A DNA stretch of 64,000 nucleotides from Sphingobium sufflavum (GCF_021403115.1 NZ_JAJSSH010000001.1:310001-374000), one strand, 5' to 3'. Numbered from the stretch's first letter, positions 29,606-38,826 are shown. The notes: generated by a model not told the origin, from the letters alone. A program made the numbers and translations.

Positions 29606-30601
29606 TCATGTCGTTGTCGAGCCGCCCCTGATCCACTGCGCGACCTTCTGCGCGATGGCCGCAAAGGGTTCGGCATGGGCGCCATCGCCCGATGCAGGCG
29701 GCACGCCCGCGTCGGAGGCGCGACGGACCTGGATGTCGAGCGGGACGCGACCGAGGAAAGGCAGGCCCATCTCCGCTGCCGCCGCTTCCGCTCCGCCCTG
29801 CCCGAAGGGATCGCTGACCTCCCCGCAATGGGGGCAGGCATAGCCCGCCATATTCTCCACCATGCCGATGATCGGCACCCCGGCCTGTCCGAACAGGCTG
29901 ATCGCGCGGGCCGCGTCGATGAGGGCGAGATCCTGCGGCGTGGAGACGATCACGGCCCCGGCGGGCTTGTGCTTCTGGAGCATCGACAGTTGCACGTCGC
30001 CGGTGCCGGGGGGCAGGTCGACCACCAATATCTCCGTCCCCTGCCAATGCGCGTCGAGCAACTGGCCCAGCGCATTGCTGGCCATCGGTCCGCGCCACGC
30101 GATCGCCTGCCCCGGTTCGATGAGATGGCCCATGGAGAGCATCGGCACGCCAAAGCCATTTTCGATGGGGATCATGCGGCTGTTCTCCGCGCGCGGCTTG
30201 GTCCCCTCGCTGGAGAGGAGGCGGGGGAGAGAGGGGCCATAGATGTCCGCGTCCACCATGCCGACCTTGAGGCCAAGGCGCGCAAGGGCGACCGCGAGGT
30301 TGACCGAGAGGGTGGACTTGCCCACCCCGCCCTTGCCCGATCCGACCGCGATGATGCGCGGCCCGGCCTGCTTTTCGGCGGTCATGGCGATGCGCACGTC
30401 GGTGATGCCGGGCAGGGTCATGGCGGTGTCCCGCACCGCCTGCTCCACCGTGCCGCGCTGCCCCGCGTCGAGGCCGCCGACGTCGAGGACGAGGGTCAGG
30501 ACGCCCTCCTTCACCTTGGCCGAGGACGCCCGGCCACCGCTGGCCTGGGTGAGCCGTTCGAGCGTGTCGGGCGAGACGGGTTGGGGCCTGCTGTCTGTCA
30601 T
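29606..30601 (-). CDS. Mrp/ApbC-type iron-sulfur cluster carrier ATPase
   Basis: A 331-residue P-loop ATPase that carries and transfers Fe-S clusters. An N-terminal MIP18-like domain (residues 10-80) precedes the deviant Walker A GKGGVGKST at 89-97. DADIYGPSLPRLL and VDLPPGTGDVQLS are family hallmarks, and the cluster-binding CPHC motif is at about 254-257. The CoA-binding gene lies 99 bases downstream on the same strand; hflK is divergent. Confidence 0.95.
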   Translation of the reverse strand: MTDSRPQPVSPDTLERLTQASGGRASSAKVKEGVLTLVLDVGGLDAGQRGTVEQAVRDTAMTLPGITDVRIAMTAEKQAGPRIIAVGSGKGGVGKSTLSVNLAVALARLGLKVGMVDADIYGPSLPRLLSSEGTKPRAENSRMIPIENGFGVPMLSMGHLIEPGQAIAWRGPMASNALGQLLDAHWQGTEILVVDLPPGTGDVQLSMLQKHKPAGAVIVSTPQDLALIDAARAISLFGQAGVPIIGMVENMAGYACPHCGEVSDPFGQGGAEAAAAEMGLPFLGRVPLDIQVRRASDAGVPPASGDGAHAEPFAAIAQKVAQWIRGGSTTT

Positions 30602-30768
30602 GGCGGGCCTCTTAACCGGCGCGCGAGGCGGCGTGAAGCGGTCGCCGGAGACTTTTCGGACCTAAATTGCCCCTGAAATCAGCCTTGCACCCTGTTCTTT
30701 CGCAATGCGCTCCCTATAGTGTCTGTATGACTCTTGTGGAACGCTGGCGGCGCGGAGCAATCGCGCTG

Positions 30769-31851
30769 ATGAACGAGAATAGTCCCTGGGGCGGATCGGG
30801 AGGTTCGGACGGAGGGTCTGGCGGCAATGGCCGTGGCGGAAGCGGTGGTGGCCCCCGCAACCCGTGGAGCCGTCCGCCGGGTGAGGAACCGCCGGGCGGT
30901 GGTGGTGGTGGCGGCGACCCGCGCGGTCCCTCCGCCGTCGAGGAACTAATGCGCCGCGCGCGCAGCAGCTTTGGCGATGGTTTGCCGGGCGGCCCCGACA
31001 AGCGAGCGCTGTGGTTTTATCTGGCGCTGGGCCTCGTCGCCATCTGGCTGGCGACCACCTGCATCCATCGCATCGGGCCGCAGGAACGCGGCATCGTGAC
31101 TTTCTTCGGCAGCTTCTCGCGCACCCTCACCCCCGGCATCGGCATCACCCTGCCCGAACCGCTGGAGAGCGTGAAGGTGATCGACGTCGAGGAAATCCGC
31201 ACCATCGACATCGGCTCCACCGGCGAGTCGGGCAAGCTGGTGCTGACCGGCGATCAGAATATCATCAACCTCGCCTATTCGGTGCGCTGGAACATCAGCC
31301 GTCCCGAACTCTATGTCTTCCAGATCGCGGACACCGACCAGACCATCGGCGAGGTTGCCGAATCGGCGATGCGCGCGGTGTTGGCCACCGTGACGCTGAA
31401 CGATGCGATGGGCGCGGGCCGCACCACCATCGAGGAGCAGGTGCGCGGGCGCATGCAGGAAATCCTCGACGGCTATCGTGCCGGCGTGCGGGTGCAGGGC
31501 GTCGCGATCAAGCAGGCGGACCCGCCGGAAGCCGTCAACGACGCGTTCAAGGAAGTGTCCGCCGCGCAGCAGACGGCGCAGACCTATCTCAACCAGGCGC
31601 GCGCCTATGCCCAGCAGCTGACCGCACGGGCGCAGGGCGAGGCCGCCGCGTTCGACAAGGTCTATGGCCAGTATAAGCTGGCGCCGGAAGTGACCCGTCG
31701 CCGCATGTATTATGAGACGATGGAGCAGGTTCTGGCAGGCGTGGACAAGACGATCGTGGAGGCCAATGGCGTGACCCCCTATCTGCCGCTGTCCGAGGTC
31801 GCGCGTCGTGCCCCGGCCCAGCCCCGGCCTGAAGCGGAGGCCGCGCAATGA
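30769..31851 (+). CDS. hflK: FtsH protease activity modulator HflK
   Basis: A SPFH/prohibitin-domain membrane protein that with HflC forms a large periplasmic cage around FtsH. The N-terminal 60 residues are Gly/Ser/Pro-rich (GGSGGSDGGSGG type), followed by a single membrane helix (LWFYLALGLVAIWLATTCI), the SPFH domain, and a Gln/Ala-rich coiled coil (FKEVSAAQQTAQTYLNQARAYA). The ATG at 30769 gives 360 residues; an in-frame ATG at 30727 would add 14 basic residues. Stop and hflC start overlap by 4 bases. Confidence 0.95.
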   Translation: MNENSPWGGSGGSDGGSGGNGRGGSGGGPRNPWSRPPGEEPPGGGGGGGDPRGPSAVEELMRRARSSFGDGLPGGPDKRALWFYLALGLVAIWLATTCIHRIGPQERGIVTFFGSFSRTLTPGIGITLPEPLESVKVIDVEEIRTIDIGSTGESGKLVLTGDQNIINLAYSVRWNISRPELYVFQIADTDQTIGEVAESAMRAVLATVTLNDAMGAGRTTIEEQVRGRMQEILDGYRAGVRVQGVAIKQADPPEAVNDAFKEVSAAQQTAQTYLNQARAYAQQLTARAQGEAAAFDKVYGQYKLAPEVTRRRMYYETMEQVLAGVDKTIVEANGVTPYLPLSEVARRAPAQPRPEAEAAQ

Positions 31852-32699
31852 ACGCGCTCGTCCCCCGCAACGCCATCCTCTTCGCCGTGATCGCCACGGT
31901 GTTGCTGATCCTCGTCGGCTCCACCTTCTCCATCGTGCCGGAGACGAAGCAGGCGGTCATCGTCCGTTTCGGTAACCCGGTGCGGATCGTGAACGCCTAT
32001 AAGAAGGGCGAGACATTCGGCCAGACCGGTGCGGGGTTGCACATCCGCATGCCCTTCACCGACCAGATCGTGTGGATCGACAAGCGCATCCAGTCGGTGG
32101 AGATGGAGCGGCAGCAGGTGCTGTCGACCGACCAGCTCCGCCTGCAGGTCGATGCCTTTGCCCGTTATCGCATCACCAACCCGCTGCGCATGTATATCGT
32201 GGCGGGCAATGAGGAGCGGGTGTCGGACGCGCTGCGGCCGATCCTCGGTTCCTCGCTGCGCAACGAACTGGGCAAGCGGTCCTTTGCGTCGCTGCTCAGC
32301 CCGGAGCGGGGCGCGGTGATGAACAATATTCGGGTCAGCCTGAACCGGGTCGCGGCGCAATATGGCGCGGAAGTGATCGACGTGCGGATCAAGCGCGCCG
32401 ACCTGCCCGACGGTACGCCATTGCAGAGCGCGTTCGGGCGGATGCGGTCGGCGCGTAATCAGGAGGCACGGACCATCGAGGCGGAAGGTGCCAAGCAGGC
32501 CGCGCTGATCCGGGCGGACGCGGATGCGTCGGCATCGCAAATCTATGCCAAGGCCTATGGTCAGGATCCGAAATTCTATGATTTCTATCGGGCGATGCAG
32601 GCGTACCAGACCACGTTCGGGGTCAATGCGCGCGGGCAGACGTCGGTGATCCTGTCCGCCGACAATGATTTTCTGCGGGAGTTCAAGGGCGGCCGGTAA
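31848..32699 (+). CDS. hflC: FtsH protease activity modulator HflC
   Basis: Partner of HflK; 283 residues. N-terminal membrane helix (ILFAVIATVLLILVGSTFSIVPE), the SPFH domain with TKQAVIVRFGNPVRIV and ERQQVLSTDQLRLQVDAFARYRI, a coiled coil (RSARNQEARTIEAEGAKQAALIRADADA) and AYQTTFG with the conserved DNDFLREFK-type C-terminus. Start overlaps the hflK stop (ATGA), typical of this operon. Confidence 0.97.
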   Translation: MNALVPRNAILFAVIATVLLILVGSTFSIVPETKQAVIVRFGNPVRIVNAYKKGETFGQTGAGLHIRMPFTDQIVWIDKRIQSVEMERQQVLSTDQLRLQVDAFARYRITNPLRMYIVAGNEERVSDALRPILGSSLRNELGKRSFASLLSPERGAVMNNIRVSLNRVAAQYGAEVIDVRIKRADLPDGTPLQSAFGRMRSARNQEARTIEAEGAKQAALIRADADASASQIYAKAYGQDPKFYDFYRAMQAYQTTFGVNARGQTSVILSADNDFLREFKGGR

Positions 32700-32828
32700 T
32701 CCTGCCGGTCCTCCATCTGCTTCATTCAATGCCGGTTAATCCGGCGCCGGGCATGCGCTGACAGTGCGCATTGCCGTCCGGCCTCGGCCATGGCCAGGGC
32801 CGGATGCGTCGAGAGAGGAAGGATTATC

Positions 32829-34346
32829 GTGCGTTACGCTTATGCCATCACCGCCGCCCTGTTGCTGGGCGGGACCGCTCTCAGCCTGACCACGGGCACG
32901 AATGTCAGCGCGCAGACCGCGCAGAACGAGGGACTGGCCGCCGCACCGCGCGGCGCCCCCGGCAGCTTTGCCGACATGGTCGAGCGGCTCCAGCCCGCCG
33001 TCGTCAACATCTCCACCAAGCAGCGGGTGAAGGTGCAGAACCAGAACCCGTTCGCGGGCACACCCTTCGGCAACATGTTCGGCATGGGCGAGGACCAGCA
33101 GGGCGGGCAACCGCAGACGCGGCAGGCGCAGTCGCTGGGGTCCGGCTTCATCATCTCCGCCGACGGTTATGTCGTGACCAACAATCATGTCGTCGCCCCC
33201 GGCGCGGCGGGCGCCACGGTGGACACCATCACTGTGATCCTGCCCGACCGCACCGAATATGAGGCCAAGCTGGTCGGCAAGGACGCGAACAGCGACCTCG
33301 CCGTCCTGAAGATCATTCCCAAGAAGCCGCTGCCCTTCGTCAAGTTCGGCGACAGCACGCGGGCGCGGGTCGGTGACTGGGTCGTGGCGATCGGCAATCC
33401 GTTCGGGCTGGGCAGCACGGTGACGGCGGGCATCATCTCCGCGCTGCACCGCAACACCGGCGGCGGGTCGGACCGTTTCATCCAGACCGACGCCTCGATC
33501 AATCAGGGCAACAGCGGCGGCCCGATGTTCGACATGGCGGGCAATGTCATCGGCATCAACTCGCAGATATTGTCGCCGTCGGGCGGCAATGTCGGCATCG
33601 GCTTCGCCATTCCGTCCGAACAGGCCGTCTCCATCATCGAGACGCTGCGCAAGGGCCAGTCGGTGCGGCGCGGTTACCTCGGCATCCAGATCAGCCAGTT
33701 GTCGGAAGACATGGCCGATTCGCTGGGCCTGCCCAAGAATCACGGCGAGTTCGTGCAGGGCGTGGAGCCGGGTAAGGGCGCGGACAAGGCCGGGATCAAG
33801 GCGGGCGACGTGATCGTGCGCGTGAACAAGCGCGAGGTGACGCCGGACGACACGCTGTCCTACATCGTCTCCGCCCTGCCGATCGGGTCGCAGGTGTCGA
33901 TCGAGATCGTGCGCAATGGCAAGCCGATCAGCGTCACCGCCACCATCGGCGAACGCCCGCCGGAGGAGCAACTGGCCAAGTTCGGCCAGCAGGGCGAGGA
34001 TGATTTCTCCGACCAGGATCCCAAGAGCAGCGAGCAGGCCGGGCAGCAGTTGCTGGGTCTGGCGGTGCAGCCGCTGACGCCGACCATCGCCCAGCAACTA
34101 GGCGTGCCGGGCACCACGCGCGGCGTCGTGATCGCGGGCGTGGATGCGTCCACCGATGCGGGGCAGAAGGGCCTGCGTCGGGGCGACGTGATCCTGACCG
34201 CCAATGGTACGCCGGTCGTGACCGAGGCGGAACTGAACACGGCGGTCAAGGCCGCAAAGACCGCAGGGCGCAACGCCATCCTGCTCCAGATCCTGCGCCG
34301 CGGCCAGCCCGCCGCCTTCGTGCCGATCCGCCTGCGCGGCAACTGA
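32829..34346 (+). CDS. DegP/HtrA-type periplasmic serine endoprotease
   Basis: Do-family protease/chaperone. The triad is His120 (TNNHVV), Asp156 (NSDLAVLK) and Ser229 (GNSGGP). Two PDZ domains follow (about 290-375 and 410-500). A GTG at 32829 with AGGAAGGA upstream begins a signal peptide ending near VSAQT, giving 505 residues. A 4-residue linker rich in polar residues (GEDDFSDQDPKSSEQAG) separates the PDZ domains. It lies 129 bases after hflC and reads the same way; co-transcription of hflKC-degP fits a joint role in envelope protein quality control. Confidence 0.95.
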   Translation: MRYAYAITAALLLGGTALSLTTGTNVSAQTAQNEGLAAAPRGAPGSFADMVERLQPAVVNISTKQRVKVQNQNPFAGTPFGNMFGMGEDQQGGQPQTRQAQSLGSGFIISADGYVVTNNHVVAPGAAGATVDTITVILPDRTEYEAKLVGKDANSDLAVLKIIPKKPLPFVKFGDSTRARVGDWVVAIGNPFGLGSTVTAGIISALHRNTGGGSDRFIQTDASINQGNSGGPMFDMAGNVIGINSQILSPSGGNVGIGFAIPSEQAVSIIETLRKGQSVRRGYLGIQISQLSEDMADSLGLPKNHGEFVQGVEPGKGADKAGIKAGDVIVRVNKREVTPDDTLSYIVSALPIGSQVSIEIVRNGKPISVTATIGERPPEEQLAKFGQQGEDDFSDQDPKSSEQAGQQLLGLAVQPLTPTIAQQLGVPGTTRGVVIAGVDASTDAGQKGLRRGDVILTANGTPVVTEAELNTAVKAAKTAGRNAILLQILRRGQPAAFVPIRLRGN

Positions 34347-34365
34347 TCGGGGCCATGAAGTTTCC

Positions 34366-34403
34366 AAAGGGGCGCGGGAGGGAGACCTTCCGTGCCCCTT
34401 TTT
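34366..34403 (+). terminator. Rho-independent terminator after degP
   Basis: AAAGGGGC ... GCCCCTTTTT: an 8-9 bp GC-rich stem extended by a few pairs after one mismatch, followed by a run of five T residues. It begins 20 bases after the stop codon. Confidence 0.75.
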
Positions 34404-34537
34404 CGTAGATGCAACGTGGGGCGTTCGCGCCTGTGCCGACAGGTCTCAGGGCGTTAGAACGTGATGCCGTTAGGTTGACCCACTTCCCGCCTGTGAGCGC
34501 CGGGAACCGTAGGCGGGTGATCCACTGCGGCGTTCAT

Positions 34538-34566
34538 GGATTGCTTCGCTGCGCTCGCAATGACGG
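34538..34566 (+). repeat. Short dispersed repeat (GATTGCTTCGCTGCGCTCGC type)
   Basis: The element GGATTGCTTCGCTGCGCTCG followed by CAATGACGG. Partly self-complementary (ATTGC ... GCAAT). I recognise it as a frequent intergenic element in Alphaproteobacteria; only one clear copy is seen here. Confidence 0.5.
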
Positions 34567-34591
34567 TTCAAGGAAAAGCCATCCTGCGACA

Positions 34592-34775
34592 GGGCCAACC
34601 GACATGCCGTTCCGGCGGTCTGCAAGTGGTTGAAGTGAGGCGCATGGCCCGGTTCAAGTTCCGCTCTTCTGGTGCATTCGCAGGTTGAGCAGGCTCTGTG
34701 GAGCGAGTCCCGTGCCTCGCTTCAAGGTTTTCGTAAAACCACGATTTTCGGTATGTCACCTTTGGATGTCGATTG
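34592..34775. repeat. Conserved non-coding block, copy A
   Basis: Aligns with 57686-57866 by eye over about 180 bases, roughly two thirds identical, with shared anchors such as GGGCCAA, CGACAT, TGGTTG, GCTTCAA/GTTCAAG, CTCTGT and ATTTTCGG at matching spacing. Direction of any transcript unknown. Confidence 0.6.
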
Positions 34776-34919
34776 GCCCTGGAGCCTTTTCCCATGCGTG
34801 AAAATGCTTGAGGTCTTTTGAAGCTGCAGATTCCAAGTCGTCGACCGTCGATGGTCATATGAAAATCCTCTCTATCCCCGTCGATGCCGGGAGGAGGGAA
34901 ATGGCCGAAAGCGGCTGTG

Positions 34920-36911
34920 CTATTGCCCCCGGTGCGCCGCCCATCGTTCCGCGCCCCAGAGCTGGATGAGCCGGCCCACGTCCCGCTGCTCCGCCGTGCC
35001 CGGTACCAGCCGCGCATAGGGGATGGTGCGCCCGCGCCGTTCGAACCATGCCTCCTGGCTCGACGTATCGAACGCCCAGCCCGCGCCCGCTGCATCGACC
35101 ATGCCGATAGCCGCCGGTTCCTGAAGATCGCCGACATAGCGTAGCACGGGCTTGCGGGCCGGTTGTCCGGTCTTTTGCCCCGCCAGCACGCGCAGGATCA
35201 ATCCGCGATAGTCGCGCAGGCCGATGGCCCCGGAGAGGTCGACGCCCGGCTGGCTCAGCACCAGCGGTACATGCGTCTGGATGCGGTTGATACGGTGGCC
35301 ATGGCCGAGGAAACCGTCCTCGAACAGGGATTCGCCATGATCCGCCGTGACGACCAGCAATGTGTCCTGCCACACGCCCATGGCCTTGAGCGAGGCGATC
35401 ACCTGGCCGATCATCGCGTCCGAATAGGCGACCGCATTCCAGTAAGTGCGCTGGACATGGGTGCGATTGGCGGCGGTGATGGCGTCGCGCGCGACCGGGT
35501 TCGGTTCGATCCGGTCGGTCATGCCGTCATGATGATAGGGGAAATGGGCCGACTGGAAGTTGAAATAGACGAAGGTGGGCTGCCGCCAGCCTTCCGCCCG
35601 GCCCATTTGCCGGTCGAACTGGGTCAACAGCTTGCTCTCGTCCACCAGCAGCGATCCCTGCGCGGCGAAGCCGAAGGCGCGGTCGGCCTTCAGCGTTTCC
35701 GCATCGACGAAGATGTTGCTGGCCGCCTTCATACCGGTGATGCCCGAAATGTCGCCGAACTCCTCCGACTGGCCGGACATTACCGCGATGCGGTATCCCG
35801 CCTTCTTCAGGTCGCGGAACAGTGAGGGCGCGCCGACGCGCGGTTCCAGCTGGCCGGTGAACAGGCTTTTGAGCGACGCGGTGGTGAAGCCGACATGGCT
35901 ATACGCCTCGCGCGCGCTGCTGCCCGTGACAGCGAGGGCTTCGAGATTGGGGGCGACCGGCCTGCCGTCGATCCGCTTGCCGATCACGTCGCCGCGCGTG
36001 CTCTCCAGCACGATCAGGACGAGATGTTTCGGCCGGGCGGGCAGGGTCGGCAGGGGCGCTTCCGGCCGGATGGGCGGCAGTTTGAGGTCGCCGCCCAGCT
36101 CATCCTCGTCCACGCCATTATTGGGGATGTCGAGGGCGAGGGGGTGGCGGCTGGCGTCGAAGGGGGCGTCGTCGCGCAGCGGCGAGAACCAGCTATAACC
36201 GTCGCGGTCGAAGTCGGTCAGCGTGCCCAGCGCCTGCGCCACCAGCCCCGACGCGGTCATCCGCACAACGGCATAGCGGACATTGGCATGGGCGTTGGCG
36301 AGCAGGAGCAGCACTGGCATGGCGGCAAAGAGCAGCGCGACCGTCCGCCACCGGAGGGCGCGGGGCCAGCCGGTGTCGGTGGGGCGCGTCAGGCGGCGGA
36401 TGACGAACAGGCACAGCAGCCAGGCGACAGCCACGCCGACCAGCAGTTGCGCGACCAGCGCCCCTTCGCTCAGCCCATACAGCGCGGCATCCAGCAGGCT
36501 ACCCCCGCCCAGGTTGCGCAGGATGGTGAAGGAGACCGCATCGCTGAAATAGCTCAGCAGTTCGAACTTCGCGACGACGACGCCCATATGGATGCCGATG
36601 GTCAGGAAGAGGAAGGCGAACAGGCGCACCAGCCGGCGCGTGCGCTGGCCGAGCCACAGGCCGACCAGCAGATAGGCCAGCCCGACCTCCAGCGCCTGCG
36701 CCACCACCGCCGTGAGCAGAAACAGGATGACCTCGCCCGCGCCGGACAGCGCATGGGACTGGCCGAAACCGCCGCCGAACAGCGCATATTTGCGCTCCGC
36801 CAGCGCCAGTTCGAACAACAGGGTCACGGCCAGCGCGACGCCGATCGCGATCCGTTCCACAAGGATGGTGCCACGGCCTGCCGGGCGGATGCGGGGGGCG
36901 AGACGGTTCAT
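34920..36911 (-). CDS. LTA-synthase-like sulfatase-fold phosphoglycerol/phosphoethanolamine transferase
   Basis: A 663-residue inner-membrane enzyme. Residues 20-210 hold about five transmembrane helices; residues 295-650 are a periplasmic alkaline-phosphatase-fold domain. VLIVLESTRGDV has the metal-ligand Glu303; the catalytic threonine is probably in HVGFTTASLKSLFTG, and VTADHGESLFEDGFLGHGHR holds the Asp-His metal pair. The layout matches MdoB/LtaS-type enzymes that move glycerol phosphate from phosphatidylglycerol onto glucans or lipids. Divergent from a DAG kinase family gene, which could recycle the diacylglycerol product (inference). Start MNRLAPR chosen over a non-homologous 36-residue extension. 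Confidence 0.85.
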   Translation of the reverse strand: MNRLAPRIRPAGRGTILVERIAIGVALAVTLLFELALAERKYALFGGGFGQSHALSGAGEVILFLLTAVVAQALEVGLAYLLVGLWLGQRTRRLVRLFAFLFLTIGIHMGVVVAKFELLSYFSDAVSFTILRNLGGGSLLDAALYGLSEGALVAQLLVGVAVAWLLCLFVIRRLTRPTDTGWPRALRWRTVALLFAAMPVLLLLANAHANVRYAVVRMTASGLVAQALGTLTDFDRDGYSWFSPLRDDAPFDASRHPLALDIPNNGVDEDELGGDLKLPPIRPEAPLPTLPARPKHLVLIVLESTRGDVIGKRIDGRPVAPNLEALAVTGSSAREAYSHVGFTTASLKSLFTGQLEPRVGAPSLFRDLKKAGYRIAVMSGQSEEFGDISGITGMKAASNIFVDAETLKADRAFGFAAQGSLLVDESKLLTQFDRQMGRAEGWRQPTFVYFNFQSAHFPYHHDGMTDRIEPNPVARDAITAANRTHVQRTYWNAVAYSDAMIGQVIASLKAMGVWQDTLLVVTADHGESLFEDGFLGHGHRINRIQTHVPLVLSQPGVDLSGAIGLRDYRGLILRVLAGQKTGQPARKPVLRYVGDLQEPAAIGMVDAAGAGWAFDTSSQEAWFERRGRTIPYARLVPGTAEQRDVGRLIQLWGAERWAAHRGQ

Positions 36912-37051
36912 GCTTTTCCCTATGCCCGACAGTGCCTCCGATTTCGTTAATCGGCAGGATGCGGTAAGGCTTCGTTGAAGGGTGGGGCGATATGGGAGCA
37001 AGGGCCGATCCGACGGCATCCGGCCCGGTTGCTCTACTCTTCTGATTTACC

Positions 37052-37095
37052 GCGTTTTCCGGGTCAGCAGATGTTTCCTTCTGCCGGGAAAACGC
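37052..37095. repeat. Inverted repeat upstream of the DAG kinase gene
   Basis: GCGTTTTCC (37052-37060) pairs with GGAAAACGC (37087-37095) across 26 bases. The right arm continues as GCTCTAG; a similar AAACGCTCT arm occurs in the hairpin at 52495-52527. Confidence 0.45.
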
Positions 37096-37123
37096 TCTAG
37101 GGTCGCCCTTCGCAAGGAAGCCG

Positions 37124-37978
37124 ATGGCACAGGTGGTTCAGTTGTTCAGCAATCCGCACGCGGGCGCTTATTCGCGCCGCCGCGTCCGGGCGCTGACGCG
37201 CGCCTTGCAGGGCATGGGCGCGACCGTGGTGCAGTCGGTCAGCGCGGACGGGCCGCCGGAGATACTGGACGAGGCGGATCATGTCTGCGTCGCGGGCGGC
37301 GATGGCACGGTGCGCCATGTCGCGTCCGCCGTGCTGCAATGCGGGCGGCCCGTGACGATGAGCATCTATCCCATCGGCACGATCAACCTGCTGGCGCGCG
37401 AACGCCTCTATCCGACCAAGAGTTGCGAATTTGCCCGGATGGTGATGGCGAAGGCGACCTGTCGCCCCCATTATCCGGTCGCGGCGGGCGATACCTTCTT
37501 CTTCGCCTGCGCCAGCGCGGGGCCGGACAGCGCTGTGCTGGAGCAATATTCCCCCCGGCTGAAGCGGCGGATCGGGCGCATGGCCTATGTCGCGGCGTTC
37601 GTCGCCCTGCTGTGGAAATGGCCGCGCCAGACCATCCGCCTCGACGCCAATGGCCGCCGGGTGGATTGCGAGGCCTTCTATGTCGCCAAGGGCCGCTACT
37701 ATGCCGGGCCGTGGAGTTTTGCGCCTGCCAGTAGGGTTGATGACCCGCTGATCCATGTCGTCGCGCTGAAACGGGCGCGGCGCAGGGATTTCGTCCGCCT
37801 CGCGCTTACCCTGTTGCTGGGACGCAGCGTGGCGGCGGTGCCGGGGGCCACCTGCTTTACTGCGACGCGGTTGCTGGCGGAAAGCGACACTCCCCTGCCG
37901 TTGCAGGCGGATGGCGACGTGGTCGCGCACCTGCCCGTGCGGCTGGCGGTGGGGGATAATCCGCTGTCGTTCAGTTGA
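37124..37978 (+). CDS. Diacylglycerol kinase family lipid kinase (YegS/LCB5-like)
   Basis: A 284-residue protein with the DAGK catalytic fold: LFSNPHAGAYSRRR nucleotide-binding start, the signature GGDGT at 58-62, and IYPIGTINLLAR, where most family members have GTGND(L/F)AR; here it is GTINLLAR, so the substrate-loop Asn is shifted. FACASAGPDSAVLEQY follows the usual 'N.a.iG.dA.v' block. Likely phosphorylates a membrane lipid (diacylglycerol or a sphingoid base); cytoplasmic, membrane-associated. Divergent from the phosphoglycerol transferase gene. Confidence 0.85.
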   Translation: MAQVVQLFSNPHAGAYSRRRVRALTRALQGMGATVVQSVSADGPPEILDEADHVCVAGGDGTVRHVASAVLQCGRPVTMSIYPIGTINLLARERLYPTKSCEFARMVMAKATCRPHYPVAAGDTFFFACASAGPDSAVLEQYSPRLKRRIGRMAYVAAFVALLWKWPRQTIRLDANGRRVDCEAFYVAKGRYYAGPWSFAPASRVDDPLIHVVALKRARRRDFVRLALTLLLGRSVAAVPGATCFTATRLLAESDTPLPLQADGDVVAHLPVRLAVGDNPLSFS

Positions 37979-38093
37979 GGCGAGCAGGCGCGGCACGGGA
38001 ATAAGCGCGAGTCACTCGCAAAGTCATTGTTGCGGCGCAAAATCTCTTTTACGCTCCTGCCTTCCGAAAGCCTCCCGCAGGATAGCCCCGCCC

Positions 38094-38789
38094 GTGACCA
38101 ACACGCCCCGCCAGCAGGCGGCGACCACCGCCCCCGCCGGTTCCACCCGCCTTTCCCGCACCCGCCGTGGCCCCGGTCGCCCCACCCGCCATCAGGCGGT
38201 GCAGCGCGACATGGAATTGCTGGACTGTGCGCTGGACCTGTTCCATCAGCGCGGGTTCGAGGGCACGACCATCGACGCGATTACCGCCGCCTGCAACATG
38301 GCGAAGCGGACCATCTACGCCCGCTACGCCGACAAGACGATGCTGTTCAAGGCGGCGCTGCAACGCGGCATCGAGGAGTGGGTGGTGCCGATCGAGCGGC
38401 TGCAGGAGGCAGAGGACGACGATCTGGAGGCTAGCCTGTTGCGCATCGGGCAGATATTGGTCGCCAATATCGTCAGCCCGGCCGGGCAGCGGCTGATGAA
38501 GATCACCAACGCCGAATCCTCCCGTATGCCGGAAATCGGCGTCTATACGCTGCAACAGGGGACGGAGCGGACGATGGCCTTCCTCGCCGAACTGCTTCGC
38601 CGCCGCGTGCGCCCGGACTATGCGGAGACGCACTGGGCGCAGGATGCCGCCCATGCCTTCATCCATCTGGTCGTCGGCGGCCCGGCCACTATGCGCGCCT
38701 GGGGCGTGGCCGTGCCGGACGACGAGATCGAGCGGCAGACGCAATTTTGCGTGCGGCTCTTCCTGCACGGGGTTCTGGCCAAGGGGTAA
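38094..38789 (+). CDS. TetR family transcriptional regulator
   Basis: 231 residues with an Ala/Thr/Arg-rich leader (residues 1-35), then the TetR helix-turn-helix at about 40-85 (LLDCALDLFHQRGFEGTTIDAITAACNMAKRTIYARYADKTMLFKAAL) and an all-helical ligand domain (TetR_C_7-like: RIGQILVANIVSPAGQRLMKI, FIHLVVGGPATM). Start is uncertain; the GTG at 38094 has GCAGGA upstream. It follows the lipid kinase gene by 115 bases on the same strand and may control it or neighbouring envelope genes. Confidence 0.88.
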   Translation: MTNTPRQQAATTAPAGSTRLSRTRRGPGRPTRHQAVQRDMELLDCALDLFHQRGFEGTTIDAITAACNMAKRTIYARYADKTMLFKAALQRGIEEWVVPIERLQEAEDDDLEASLLRIGQILVANIVSPAGQRLMKITNAESSRMPEIGVYTLQQGTERTMAFLAELLRRRVRPDYAETHWAQDAAHAFIHLVVGGPATMRAWGVAVPDDEIERQTQFCVRLFLHGVLAKG

Positions 38790-38826
38790 GGCGACGGCAT
38801 GGGAGGGGGATGACGCCTCTCTCGCC

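Larger units (their letters stand above)
34347..34919. other. Intergenic region after degP with a repeat and a conserved non-coding block
   Basis: 573 bases lying between convergent genes and lacking a convincing gene. It contains the degP terminator, a short sphingomonad-type repeat (34538-34566) and a block (34592-34775) that is clearly related to 57686-57866. Minus-strand translation of that block gives a possible peptide ending (RHVGWP) matched by RNVDWP in the other copy, but no start or protein-like codon pattern convinces me. Confidence 0.6.
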
